From positions 1-34,982 of the forward strand of contig DSDU01000007.1 of NCBI GenBank assembly GCA_011056835.1: a stretch of DNA of 34,982 nucleotides, given 5' to 3'. Of this stretch, positions 1-8,892 are shown piece by piece. Below the pieces are notes generated by a model, which was given only the letters and a program-made list of their open reading frames with translations, had not been told where the DNA came from and did no database searches. Made by a program: the position numbers and the translations under genes. The stretch comes from Deltaproteobacteria bacterium (GTDB lineage: Bacteria > Desulfobacterota > Syntrophia > Syntrophales > UBA6807). Position 1 is the stretch's first letter. Every line of letters begins with the position of its first letter.

Positions 1-67
1 AACCAGGTTTCATCGAAAACATTGCTGCGTCAATAGTATTGTGCCTCTCGTTCCTCCTGTTCCGCAT
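1..67 (-). CDS. fliR: Possible 5' end of fliR (flagellar export protein), truncated by the window edge
   Basis: Open reading frame begins directly after the fliQ stop (MRNRRNERHNTIDAAMFSMKPG...) with an AGGAGG upstream of internal starts; fliR normally follows fliQ. Too short to confirm from sequence. Confidence 0.35.
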   Translation of the reverse strand, partial: MRNRRNERHNTIDAAMFSMKPG

Positions 68-361
68 TTACTTGATATACAGGGGGATGGAGGCAAAGAG
101 ATTCTGTGTATATGTAGTGATGAGGTTGACCATCCAGGGAAGCGCAACAAGCATTGCAACCAAAACTGCAATAATCTTCGGAACAAATGTAAGCGTCATT
201 TCCTGGATCTGGGTTACGGCTTGAAATATGCTGATTATAAGACCAACGGCAAGTCCTACAATGAGCATGGGCGCGGACAGCAACAGTGTCACTTTTATCG
301 CTTCATTGGCCAGAGCCATAACAAAATCAATTGACATCGTGTAGTTACCTTTTTTATGCAA
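68..361 (-). CDS. fliQ: Flagellar biosynthetic protein FliQ
   Basis: 97 aa, two TM helices, FliQ-like [24 protein letters not shown]...[24 protein letters not shown]; synteny after fliP. Confidence 0.95.
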   Translation of the reverse strand: MHKKGNYTMSIDFVMALANEAIKVTLLLSAPMLIVGLAVGLIISIFQAVTQIQEMTLTFVPKIIAVLVAMLVALPWMVNLITTYTQNLFASIPLYIK

Positions 362-1139
362 AGCTCCGGACGAGGGAGCCGACCACCAGGAACCATCCGT
401 CGACCAGGACGAACAGGAGAAGTTTGAACGGCAGGCTTACCATGATCGGCGGCAGCATCATCATGCCCATGGAAAGCAGAACACTGGCAACAACCATATC
501 GAGAATCAGGAAAGGAATATAAATCATAAAGCCGATTTGAAACGCTGTTTTCAGTTCGCTGATAACAAATGCAGGAATCAAAACAGGCAACCCGATATCC
601 ATGGATGTATAAGGCTTTTCGCTTTGTGATATCCTTGTAAAGAGAGCCAGATCTTTTTCTCTCGTCTGCTTCAGCATAAACTGCTTCACTGCACCGGCAG
701 TAATGTCAAGTGCCTTTTTTTGTGATATTTCCTCGTTCATGTAGGGTTGTAACGCCCCCGTGTTGACCTGATTCCACACAGGCATCATAATGAAAAATGT
801 CAAAAACAGTGAAAGACCGATGATTATCTGATTTCCAGGAACCTGTTGCGTTCCCATGGCCTGCCGTAAAAGCGACAATACCACCACGATCCGCGTGAAC
901 GATGTCAGCATGATGAGTACGGCCGGAGCCAGCGTTAGAACGGTCAGGAGAAAAAGAAGTTGAATGACCGTGGCGACTCGTGCAGGTTCCTGTTCGCCGT
1001 CGGGCAGACTCATGGTAATGGACGGGACAGGAAACGGCTGTCCCCAGGCGTGTGACGTCAGCGTCAGGCATCCGATAATGAGACCGGCGCCGATGAAGAT
1101 CATCAACATTTTCTTTGTTGACATCTTACGCATTTTCAC
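354..1139 (-). CDS. fliP: Flagellar biosynthetic protein FliP
   Basis: FliP signature [53 protein letters not shown] and [25 protein letters not shown]; overlaps fliQ start. Confidence 0.97.
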   Translation of the reverse strand: MKMRKMSTKKMLMIFIGAGLIIGCLTLTSHAWGQPFPVPSITMSLPDGEQEPARVATVIQLLFLLTVLTLAPAVLIMLTSFTRIVVVLSLLRQAMGTQQVPGNQIIIGLSLFLTFFIMMPVWNQVNTGALQPYMNEEISQKKALDITAGAVKQFMLKQTREKDLALFTRISQSEKPYTSMDIGLPVLIPAFVISELKTAFQIGFMIYIPFLILDMVVASVLLSMGMMMLPPIMVSLPFKLLLFVLVDGWFLVVGSLVRSFA

Positions 1140-1533
1140 TCCCGTTTTTTTCGCCGATTCGACACATCGACATGAGACGATCTCTATACATGGCGAGCTG
1201 TTCCGAGAAGGGAGATGGCTTCCCTCCTAATCCATAGTTCGGCCTCAACCGTTCCAGGGACTGCTGATCATCAATGCTGGTCAGAAGCGACAGGCTTTGT
1301 TGTGAGAGGCCCACAACAAGAACTCTTCCCAGCACTTCTATCAGCATGACACTGCTTTTCGGCCCGACATGCCGCGTCGATAGAACCTTAATGACATCCC
1401 CTCCGTCTACTCGCCCTTCCCCTCTTCTCATGAGTTTCTTCGCTACGTAAAGGCTTACCATCATGATTCCGATAACGATGGCCAGCGCTGAAAAAATCTT
1501 GATCATTGAGGGAAGTAAGTCTACTGAATCCAT
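1126..1533 (-). CDS. fliO: Flagellar biosynthetic protein FliO
   Basis: Single N-terminal TM followed by FliO-like basic/beta domain ([35 protein letters not shown]); position between fliN and fliP. Confidence 0.85.
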   Translation of the reverse strand: MDSVDLLPSMIKIFSALAIVIGIMMVSLYVAKKLMRRGEGRVDGGDVIKVLSTRHVGPKSSVMLIEVLGRVLVVGLSQQSLSLLTSIDDQQSLERLRPNYGLGGKPSPFSEQLAMYRDRLMSMCRIGEKNGSENA

Positions 1534-1554
1534 TTTTTCACCATGTTATCCATG

Positions 1555-1977
1555 TTATTTCAGTTTTGACACACGTTCGGCAGGAGAAATAACATCGGTC
1601 AATCGCACCCCGAACTTGTCATTGACGGCAACCACTTCGCCCCGTGCGATGAGTCTGTTGTTGACAAAGACATCCATCGGTTCTCCCGCCAGCTTGGAAA
1701 GTTCGACAACAGACCCCTGGCCGAGACGGAGAAGATCGCCGATCAGCATTTGCGTCCTTCCCAGTTCAGCCGTCAGGGTGAGCGGTATATCAAGAATAAA
1801 ATCAAGGTCCAGCCCCCCGTTACTTGATTCGTCCTTATTCATTTCCTCAAACGAGACGCTTCTGATCTCAGGTTTTTCCGGCGGCGTTGCCGTGGCCGCA
1901 AGTTCCTCCTGCACATCATCCCAGCTGATTTCGTCGTCAGACTTCACTGTTTCTTCCTGAATTTCATTATTATTCAT
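1555..1977 (-). CDS. fliN: Flagellar motor switch protein FliN
   Basis: C-terminal SpoA domain: ILDIPLTLTAELGRTQMLIGDLLRLGQGSVVELSKLAGEPMDVFVNNRLIARGEVVAVNDKFGVRLTDVIS. Start set to internal Met (MNNNEIQEE) rather than the 1995 ORF start. Confidence 0.95.
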   Translation of the reverse strand: MNNNEIQEETVKSDDEISWDDVQEELAATATPPEKPEIRSVSFEEMNKDESSNGGLDLDFILDIPLTLTAELGRTQMLIGDLLRLGQGSVVELSKLAGEPMDVFVNNRLIARGEVVAVNDKFGVRLTDVISPAERVSKLK

Positions 1978-2965
1978 CGTACTCCACCTCTTCACTCATG
2001 ATAATATCTGATACTTGTATCGCTGTGTTTCCCCTGTAAATACCGGGGCGACATTTAAACTTCAGATTCCGCTCCACATACATCTGAAGATCGTCGCTGA
2101 TATACTGATCGAGGAGCACCACATCACCCTTTTTCAGGTTGATTATTTCACGACCCGTCAATTCAGTCTGTCCCAATTCCACAAACAGCCCGACACTGGA
2201 TTTTTTCAATTCTTCCCTGAAGCGGCCGATCCACTCCTGATCAGCCTCGAGTTTATCCGCGTGATATCCCCCCTGCAACTTATCCCGTATCGGTTCCAGC
2301 GATGAGTAGGGAATACAGATCGTCACCAACCCTGATGAATAGTCCATTTCAATTTCAAACCGCACCACGACGATGACATCGGACGGCGCGACAATCTGGG
2401 CGAACTGAGGATTCATTTCAGACCTCATATAGACGGCATTTATCTTCATTATGGTTTTCCAGGCATTTTCAAGATCGGAAAGAGCGCTCAGAACAACCTT
2501 TTTAATGAGATTATTCTCTATGGCAGTGAAATCCCTGCCTTCAACCTTGAATTCTTCTTTTCCCGTGCCGCCGAAGAGACAGTCAACCAGCGTGAATATC
2601 AGTTTCGGCTCCACAATAAGGAGCATCTCACCCTTCAGGGGAACCATCTTGAAAATATGCAGACTCGATGGAAGGGGCAGCGTCCGCAAAAATTCTTCGT
2701 ATTTAATGAAATTAATGGATAACGTGTTTATGCCGACGACCCTTCGCAACATGGACGACAATGTTTTCCGAAACATCCGCGTAAAGCTTTCGTTGGTTAT
2801 ATCGAGCGATGGCATTTTGCCCCGGACGATTCTCCGCGGACTGGACAGGTCGTATTCCTGAATATCCTGATGTTCGGGAACTATCTCCTCTTCCGTTTCG
2901 ATATCACCATCGGACAACCCCTTTAAGAGGGCATCAACCTCATCCTGAGAAAGTATCTGTGACAT
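1970..2965 (-). CDS. fliM: Flagellar motor switch protein FliM
   Basis: N-terminal CheY-binding motif MSQILSQDEVDALLKGL and FliM core; overlaps fliN start. Confidence 0.97.
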   Translation of the reverse strand: MSQILSQDEVDALLKGLSDGDIETEEEIVPEHQDIQEYDLSSPRRIVRGKMPSLDITNESFTRMFRKTLSSMLRRVVGINTLSINFIKYEEFLRTLPLPSSLHIFKMVPLKGEMLLIVEPKLIFTLVDCLFGGTGKEEFKVEGRDFTAIENNLIKKVVLSALSDLENAWKTIMKINAVYMRSEMNPQFAQIVAPSDVIVVVRFEIEMDYSSGLVTICIPYSSLEPIRDKLQGGYHADKLEADQEWIGRFREELKKSSVGLFVELGQTELTGREIINLKKGDVVLLDQYISDDLQMYVERNLKFKCRPGIYRGNTAIQVSDIIMSEEVEYDE

Positions 2966-3016
2966 GAACGATGTCTCCCTGCTGTAGTCGATATGATCTG
3001 TGGAATCCGCTCATCC

Positions 3017-3511
3017 TTACTGAATGACGAACTCGGTAAAATAGACGTACTTGATCCTTCCTTTGCTTAAATAGTTGTTCAACCGCATGGATATTTCTTC
3101 CCTGAGTTGCTGCTTCCCTTCATATCCCACGATATCCAGGTACTTTTTTGATGAAAGGAGATCTAAAATGTTATCAGTGATCTTCGGTTTCAACATGTTA
3201 AGCTCGGCAATGCATTCCGGACTTGACGTCTCCACCTGAATCACCGCCTTCAAGTACCGTTCGCCGTTTCCATCCATAAGGTTTACAATCATAGCGCCCA
3301 GCGGCCAGATTTCTCCGATCTTGACCGTTTGCTCCTCCTTTACCTTCTCCTTGCCTGCCAGGAACACCTGATAGTATTTCCATCCTCCAAAACCGGCAAC
3401 GCCGATACACAAAAAAAGTGTTCCGAAGAGGACCCATTTAAGAAAGGTCTTGATCCCCTTTTTCTTCGGTTCTTTCACCTCAACATCTTCGTTGGTTTTG
3501 TCTTCAGGCAT
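3017..3511 (-). CDS. fliL: Flagellar basal body-associated protein FliL
   Basis: N-terminal TM then FliL domain (LMDGNGERYLKAVIQVETS...LRE EISMRLNNYLSKGRIKYVYFTEFVIQ); upstream of fliM. Confidence 0.93.
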   Translation of the reverse strand: MPEDKTNEDVEVKEPKKKGIKTFLKWVLFGTLFLCIGVAGFGGWKYYQVFLAGKEKVKEEQTVKIGEIWPLGAMIVNLMDGNGERYLKAVIQVETSSPECIAELNMLKPKITDNILDLLSSKKYLDIVGYEGKQQLREEISMRLNNYLSKGRIKYVYFTEFVIQ

Positions 3512-3520
3512 CTTTCCTCC

Positions 3521-4201
3521 TCACTGATTAATCGATAAAATAACTTCAACTCTCCTGTTGCGTTCACGATTGCTCTCATTGTCATTCGGTAGACGGGGCC
3601 GTGAATCGCCATAACCGACGGCGGAAAGCCGTTCCGGCGCAACTCCGCATTCCGAGATCAGGTATTTGACAACAGCCACAGCCCGGGCTGTTGAGAGTTC
3701 CCAGTTCGACGGATACTTACTGTTGTGAATCGGAACATTATCGGTATGGCCTTCGACGCGTATCGCACAGTCACTGTTCCGGAGAACGGCTCCGAGATCA
3801 TCAATATAACCATTATGGGCCGGGAGTTCGGCTTTCCCCGTATCAAAGAGAATCTTTTCGCCGACGGTAACATGGACTCCTTCCTCCGTCACCTTCGCAT
3901 CCATTCCGGAAATACCGCCGATTCTTTCGGAAAGATCATGTTCCTTTTTCTCTTTATACATATTCCGAATACCTTTCGGGACGACGAAGGGTCGAAAGAC
4001 CTCTATTCCCCCACTGCCACCGGACTGAAGCACACCGAATGCCTGATTGACCGAATATGACACTTCCAAAACCTTTCCTGTATCCAGCGTGGACATGGAA
4101 AGCACCAGAACAAAGAATGTCAGAAGAAGCGTCACCATATCGTTGAATGTTGTGAGCCATTTTGAGCCCTGCTCTTCCGCGTTGTTCGGTTTCTTACTCA
4201 A
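3521..4201 (-). CDS. motB: Flagellar motor stator protein MotB with canonical TM aspartate
   Basis: TM segment WLTTFNDMVTLLLTFFVLVLSMS contains the Asp; OmpA-like PG-binding domain EGHTDNVPIHNSKYPSNWELSTARAVAVVKYL. Confidence 0.92.
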   Translation of the reverse strand: MSKKPNNAEEQGSKWLTTFNDMVTLLLTFFVLVLSMSTLDTGKVLEVSYSVNQAFGVLQSGGSGGIEVFRPFVVPKGIRNMYKEKKEHDLSERIGGISGMDAKVTEEGVHVTVGEKILFDTGKAELPAHNGYIDDLGAVLRNSDCAIRVEGHTDNVPIHNSKYPSNWELSTARAVAVVKYLISECGVAPERLSAVGYGDSRPRLPNDNESNRERNRRVEVILSINQ

Positions 4202-5106
4202 TTCATTCCCCGCTGAGACAGACTTTCCGTCGTATCGACAAACTCGAAATAGAAATCGACACGTCTATTTTTCTTTCGCTCTTCAGGTGTGGCATTTGCA
4301 GCTATCGGATGATATTCTCCGAATCCGACGGCGGCAATTCTTGCGGGAGATACTCCGCCCTTGTCCAGGAAGTAACGCAACACATTCACCGCCCGTGCCG
4401 TCGAAAGCTCCCAGTTTGATGGGTAAGTCTCCGTGTGGATAGGCACATTATCGGTATGGCCTTCGATTCGCACCATGTAAGGAACCGCATTTACCAGTGT
4501 AATGATTTTGTCGAGTGACTGATGAACTTTTTCGCTGATGGTCGCCGATCCCGAAGGAAACAGAATGCCGCTCGTAATCGTCGCTTTAAAACCATCCCGT
4601 GTTTTTGTTATGTCAACCTCATCACGAAGTCCCATTCTTTCAAAATACGCTGCAAGATAGTCCATCGACAAGGCAATCTTCTTTTCATTGACGCCATACA
4701 AGCTTTCGAGAGCGCGCAGTATCCTCTCATCTTCGATAGCATGCTTCCCGCCCGTTGTTGCCGCGGCAATATTTTTCACTTCATCCGCCCCCGGCATGGC
4801 GGCATCATCAGCCGGATCGGAAATATCACGCTGCGCCATGCTGTCCGGTTTCCCGCTTCCCCTGACACCACTGTCATATGCATTGAGTACCGGGGATGAT
4901 TGACTTACTGACGACGTTCTTCCCGTTTCCGATGCGCCGCCAAATCCACGGAGGAAGTTGATCATCTGATTGCCCTCAACCTTCGAATAGGATACAAGCA
5001 TCGCAAAGAATGCCACAAGGATCAATGCAAGCGAACAGTAGATGACTTCCCAGCCCGCCGCCTGCAGTTCATTCTTTTTTTTCTTTTTGGTACAATCCTC
5101 ATCCAT
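4198..5106 (-). CDS. MotB-like/OmpA-domain stator paralogue without the TM aspartate
   Basis: TM segment GWEVIYCSLALILVAFFAMLVSYS and OmpA-like domain EGHTDNVPIHTETYPSNWELSTARAVNVLRYFL; 4-bp overlap with downstream motB; directly downstream of motA. Confidence 0.9.
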   Translation of the reverse strand: MDEDCTKKKKKNELQAAGWEVIYCSLALILVAFFAMLVSYSKVEGNQMINFLRGFGGASETGRTSSVSQSSPVLNAYDSGVRGSGKPDSMAQRDISDPADDAAMPGADEVKNIAAATTGGKHAIEDERILRALESLYGVNEKKIALSMDYLAAYFERMGLRDEVDITKTRDGFKATITSGILFPSGSATISEKVHQSLDKIITLVNAVPYMVRIEGHTDNVPIHTETYPSNWELSTARAVNVLRYFLDKGGVSPARIAAVGFGEYHPIAANATPEERKKNRRVDFYFEFVDTTESLSQRGMN

Positions 5107-5868
5107 TTAGAATGCCGATTTCCTCTCACCCGGTGACAGAAACGAATTGAGTTTCTGTTCCAGAACCCGGGGATTGTCGCCCGACTGCACCGACAGTATT
5201 CCGCTGATGATGAGTTCCTTAACCATGATTTCACTTGCGCTTCGTGTTTTCAGTTTTCCCGCTATGGGAAGGAAAATCAGGTTCGCCAGAATGACGCCGT
5301 AAAACGTCGTGATCAGGGCAACCGCCATTGCCGGACCGATAGAACTCGGATCATCCATCTGCATGAGCATCTTAACCAGCCCGATAAGTGTTCCCATCAT
5401 ACCCATGGCCGGCGCAAAATTTCCCATCGAGCTGAAGATCTCTGCCCCCAGACGATGCCGCTCTGACAGATAGTCGAGTTCCGTCTGCAATATTCTGGAA
5501 AGCGCTGACGGCTCGATGCCGTCGATCATCAGCCCGACGCCTTTTGAGAAGAAGGGGTCGTGGACGTCTTCCACCTTCTTCTCGAGTGCCAGGATTCCTT
5601 CCCGTCTTGCAATTTTCGACATCTCGACCAGTGTCTCGATAACGTTACCCGCCGATAACTCCTTCTGAAAGAAAACGTTTTTCGCCACCTTCATAACGCC
5701 GATCAATTCGGAGAGCGGGTAATTGATCAAAACAGCCCCTATGGTTCCTCCCATAACGATCAACGCCGATGGAATATTTACAAACCATCCAAGTCCGCCA
5801 CCCATACTCATCGCTATGATAACAAGACCGAAACCGCTTACTATTCCAAAAATCGTTGCAAGATCCAT
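5107..5868 (-). CDS. motA: Flagellar motor stator protein MotA
   Basis: MotA/ExbB fold: MDLATIFGIVSGFGLVIIAMSMGG..., FAPAMGMMGTLIGLVKMLMQMDDPSSIGPAMAVALITTFYGVILANLIFLPIAGKLK. Confidence 0.96.
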   Translation of the reverse strand: MDLATIFGIVSGFGLVIIAMSMGGGLGWFVNIPSALIVMGGTIGAVLINYPLSELIGVMKVAKNVFFQKELSAGNVIETLVEMSKIARREGILALEKKVEDVHDPFFSKGVGLMIDGIEPSALSRILQTELDYLSERHRLGAEIFSSMGNFAPAMGMMGTLIGLVKMLMQMDDPSSIGPAMAVALITTFYGVILANLIFLPIAGKLKTRSASEIMVKELIISGILSVQSGDNPRVLEQKLNSFLSPGERKSAF

Positions 5869-6148
5869 CGATGGGCCTACCTCGTCAGCACTCTCTTTTT
5901 CATTCTTTCACACAGCATTGTTCACCATCCCTCTGACAGACTCCTTGTTTACGGCAGCGGTGTCTTGTGCGCTGATGCCGCCGTCGGTTCAATGAGACAA
6001 AGAAATGGAAATTCGAAAGAATAATGCGGGAAGAAGGACATCAGATAGCGCTCGTGCCATGAAACCTGACACCGAGCATACGATTCCTTTTCCTTTCATT
6101 TTTCTCCCGCGCCGCCGTGCCGCATTGCGTACATCCGACATCTCTAAG

Positions 6149-6164
6149 AGCAAATACCGTACCA
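6149..6164 (-). promoter_or_regulatory. Sigma54 (RpoN) promoter upstream of motA operon
   Basis: Minus-strand TGGTACGGTATTTGCT: GG-N10-GC with consensus flanks (TGGYACG...TTGCW). Confidence 0.8.
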
Positions 6165-6404
6165 AACATACTCCTTGTGATTTCTCCGAGATTTCGGGAA
6201 AAAAGGCCGGTTTCCACCTGCACGATCTATAAAATAACGATTATTGCGGAGGATTATTTTGACTCGACGTCATTAATTTGACATGGAGCATTGATCTTCG
6301 GGCTGTTCCCGGAATGAGAATTTTGCGAGCGGTTTTAAGGAATATTTTTGCTCATGCATCGATGCGAAGCAAAAGACCGGCACAACCAACTGCCCGAGAC
6401 TGAT

Positions 6405-6424
6405 GGGTAATTTTTAAATTACCC
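6405..6424. repeat. 20-bp inverted repeat GGGTAATTT-TT-AAATTACCC
   Basis: Perfect 9-bp arms with a 2-nt centre in the motA-flgE intergenic region. Confidence 0.75.
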
Positions 6425-6645
6425 GGAGCAGGAAGCAGGTTGTTCGAGAAACGGAACAGACTTCGATTGTCCGCGGGATGACAGGAGCGTGTCAGGCTGT
6501 TCAGTTCCGGCAACACGCCTGTGGCTATCAAAAACCGGATAATCCGCCGGACGTATGGGGAATATCAACCCTCAGCAGATGGCCGGAACCCCGCTCGTCA
6601 TTCAGGATTCCGGCCCTCCCCTCATGTAACCCGCCGCTGTGTAGG

Positions 6646-8181
6646 TTACCGTTTAACATTCATAAGTGTCGACATCATCTCATCAGTCACCGTCACGATT
6701 TTCGCGCAGGCCTGGTATGCCCGCTGTGCGGTGATCATATTGATAAACTCCGTGGCGATATCGGTGTTTGACATCTCCAGCGAATTAGGACTGATATCCC
6801 CCATTCCGGCCGATCCCGGAGTATTCAGGACCGCCGCCCCCGATGTAACCGTTTCACCGAAAAGATTGTTTCCCATGCGCTTCAGTCCCCAGGGATTGGA
6901 AAAATCAGCAAGCACGAGCTGTCCGATATCGGCGGTCTGGCCGTTCGTAAAGAATCCGCTCAGAATCCCTGCCGGCGTCACGGAAAGGCTCTTCAAAACG
7001 CCCGACGCGTAACCGTCGTGCGTCAGGGCCTTCACCACGGAGGTACTCGCGTACCCCGTTATCGTCTGCGCCGTCGATCCGGCCAGATCCCAGATAATCG
7101 TATTGCCGTTTCCGATGGTGGCGCCGTTGCTGAGCGGACCGAATGTCAGGGATACGTCGGCGGGCGCCAGTTCCGTCTGATTGATTGCAATTTCTATCGT
7201 ATCGCCGTTTGCCCATATTCCCGCAAGCGCAAACGTCACATCAGCGCCGCCCTCACCGTCCAGGTCAATGGCTACTTCATCATCGGTTCCCACAGTGCCC
7301 AGGGTGAATGACATGTTGAGATAACCACCATTATTGACTATTGTCCACGTGTTCTCATCAGCACCTCTTTCCAGTACGATATCGGCCCCCGTATCCTTAT
7401 ACATCTGTCCCTGATTGTTGACCGTCATGGTTGCTGTACCGGTGCCTGCGGTGGTTACTGTCTCAGTAGCCGTTGCGTTATAGACTCTTTCAAGATCACC
7501 GTTTGAGTCGAACTTGAGGCCGCAGTATGTCTGGGATGTCGCCTCGTTGTTATCGAGATAGGTCTGGACGCTCCAGTACCCGTTCGCTTCCGTTTTCTGG
7601 AACGTCGCCTTCAGGGTATGGGTTTTGCCCTGTGAATCATAGACCGTCTGTGCGGCGTTGAAATTCTCTCCCGCGACCGTATCCGAATTGAGATTGGCAC
7701 CGATGGATATCTCCGTCGTCGCTACGGGCGCAGACTGTACATTGCTGAGAGACAGGTCGGTTACCGTATTGGGATCGTTTGACTGAAAATTATATCCCTG
7801 AACTTTTAATCCGTTCGTATCCACCAGATATCCGTCACTGTCGACATGAAATGAACCGGCTCTTGTATAGTATGACCCCCCGTCGGCATCTCTGACGATA
7901 AAGAAACCGTCTCCGTCGATTGAAAGATCGGTGGCATTGGCCGTCGTCTCGAAAGATCCCGGAGAAAACTGCGTCGCCACGTCACTGATTGAAACTCCGC
8001 GGCCGACCTGCATAAAGGTGGATGATCCGCCGGTGATACTCTGACTTAAGATATCGGAAAAATGAATCTTCCCGGCTCTGAAACCGACGGTATTGACATT
8101 GGCGATATTATTGCCGATGACATCCATCTGTTTTGAGCTGGCGGTTAAGCCTGAAATACCTGCGTATAATGAACTTCCCAT
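6646..8181 (-). CDS. flgE: Flagellar hook protein FlgE
   Basis: MGSSLYAGISGLTASSKQMDVIGNNIANVNTVGFRAGKIHFSDIL and C-terminal NTDIATEFINMITAQRAYQACAKIVTVTDEMMSTLMNVKR. Confidence 0.97.
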   Translation of the reverse strand: MGSSLYAGISGLTASSKQMDVIGNNIANVNTVGFRAGKIHFSDILSQSITGGSSTFMQVGRGVSISDVATQFSPGSFETTANATDLSIDGDGFFIVRDADGGSYYTRAGSFHVDSDGYLVDTNGLKVQGYNFQSNDPNTVTDLSLSNVQSAPVATTEISIGANLNSDTVAGENFNAAQTVYDSQGKTHTLKATFQKTEANGYWSVQTYLDNNEATSQTYCGLKFDSNGDLERVYNATATETVTTAGTGTATMTVNNQGQMYKDTGADIVLERGADENTWTIVNNGGYLNMSFTLGTVGTDDEVAIDLDGEGGADVTFALAGIWANGDTIEIAINQTELAPADVSLTFGPLSNGATIGNGNTIIWDLAGSTAQTITGYASTSVVKALTHDGYASGVLKSLSVTPAGILSGFFTNGQTADIGQLVLADFSNPWGLKRMGNNLFGETVTSGAAVLNTPGSAGMGDISPNSLEMSNTDIATEFINMITAQRAYQACAKIVTVTDEMMSTLMNVKR

Positions 8182-8231
8182 TTTTCTTACCTCCCTGACT
8201 CATGCTCTATTGTGAATTGTTTGAATTCATC

Positions 8232-8870
8232 CTACGTGCCGCTGACGACGGAAACGACGTCTTCAAAGGGAACATCCACGTCCCCGATCTGGATATGGAC
8301 ACTGCCCCCATTGAATGTCACGCCGGTGACGGTGCCGGTGACATACGTATCCATATTTACGGACTCACCTTGCAGATTGGTTCCTTCCACCGCAAAGTAA
8401 TACGAACCGCTTTCGATGCCGCTGCAATCCCACTGAACCGAATTCAGTCCCTGCTGCTGAGATCCCACTTCAATCTTTTTTACAAGACTTCCGCTTGAGT
8501 TGTAGATGGACACCGTCCCCTTTGAAATATTTTCCGCGGCACTGTAAATAAGAGTAACGGGTGTTCCGTCGATTTCCATGACATCTCCCTGCGCCGCAAT
8601 CTCTTTACCGATCAATGATACCGCTTCGATCTGATTGGCAAACACCTGGTGAGCCGCAACCGTTTCAAGACTCGCATTCATATTACTCAACTGTTCGAGA
8701 CTCGAAAACTGTGCAAGCTGGGCCGTAAAATCAGTGCCGTCCATGGGGTTCAGCGGGTCCTGATGTTTTAACTGGGCAATGAGCATCTGAAAAAACTCAT
8801 CCTTTCCCAGGGTATTTTTTTGAATCGTACCTGTTGAACTGCCGTTTCCCACTGATGCCACACTGCTCAT
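8232..8870 (-). CDS. flgD: Flagellar hook capping/assembly protein FlgD
   Basis: LGKDEFFQMLIAQLKHQDPLNPMDGTDFTAQLAQFSSLEQLSNMN. Start moved to MSSVASVG at 8870 with AGGAGG upstream; the listed ORF start at 9080 lies inside fliK. Confidence 0.95.
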   Translation of the reverse strand: MSSVASVGNGSSTGTIQKNTLGKDEFFQMLIAQLKHQDPLNPMDGTDFTAQLAQFSSLEQLSNMNASLETVAAHQVFANQIEAVSLIGKEIAAQGDVMEIDGTPVTLIYSAAENISKGTVSIYNSSGSLVKKIEVGSQQQGLNSVQWDCSGIESGSYYFAVEGTNLQGESVNMDTYVTGTVTGVTFNGGSVHIQIGDVDVPFEDVVSVVSGT

Positions 8871-8892
8871 GTCCTGCCCTCCTGATGTTCCT

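Noticed and set aside
1463-1960. Plus-strand ORFs antisense to flagellar genes (e.g. 165 aa here, and many others in the track)
   Set aside because: Fully antisense to strongly supported conserved genes; typical shadow ORFs.
6041-6223. 60-aa minus ORF in the motA-flgE gap, considered as FlbD
   Set aside because: No FlbD signature (MIxLTRLNG...); starts upstream of the sigma54 promoter; likely spurious.
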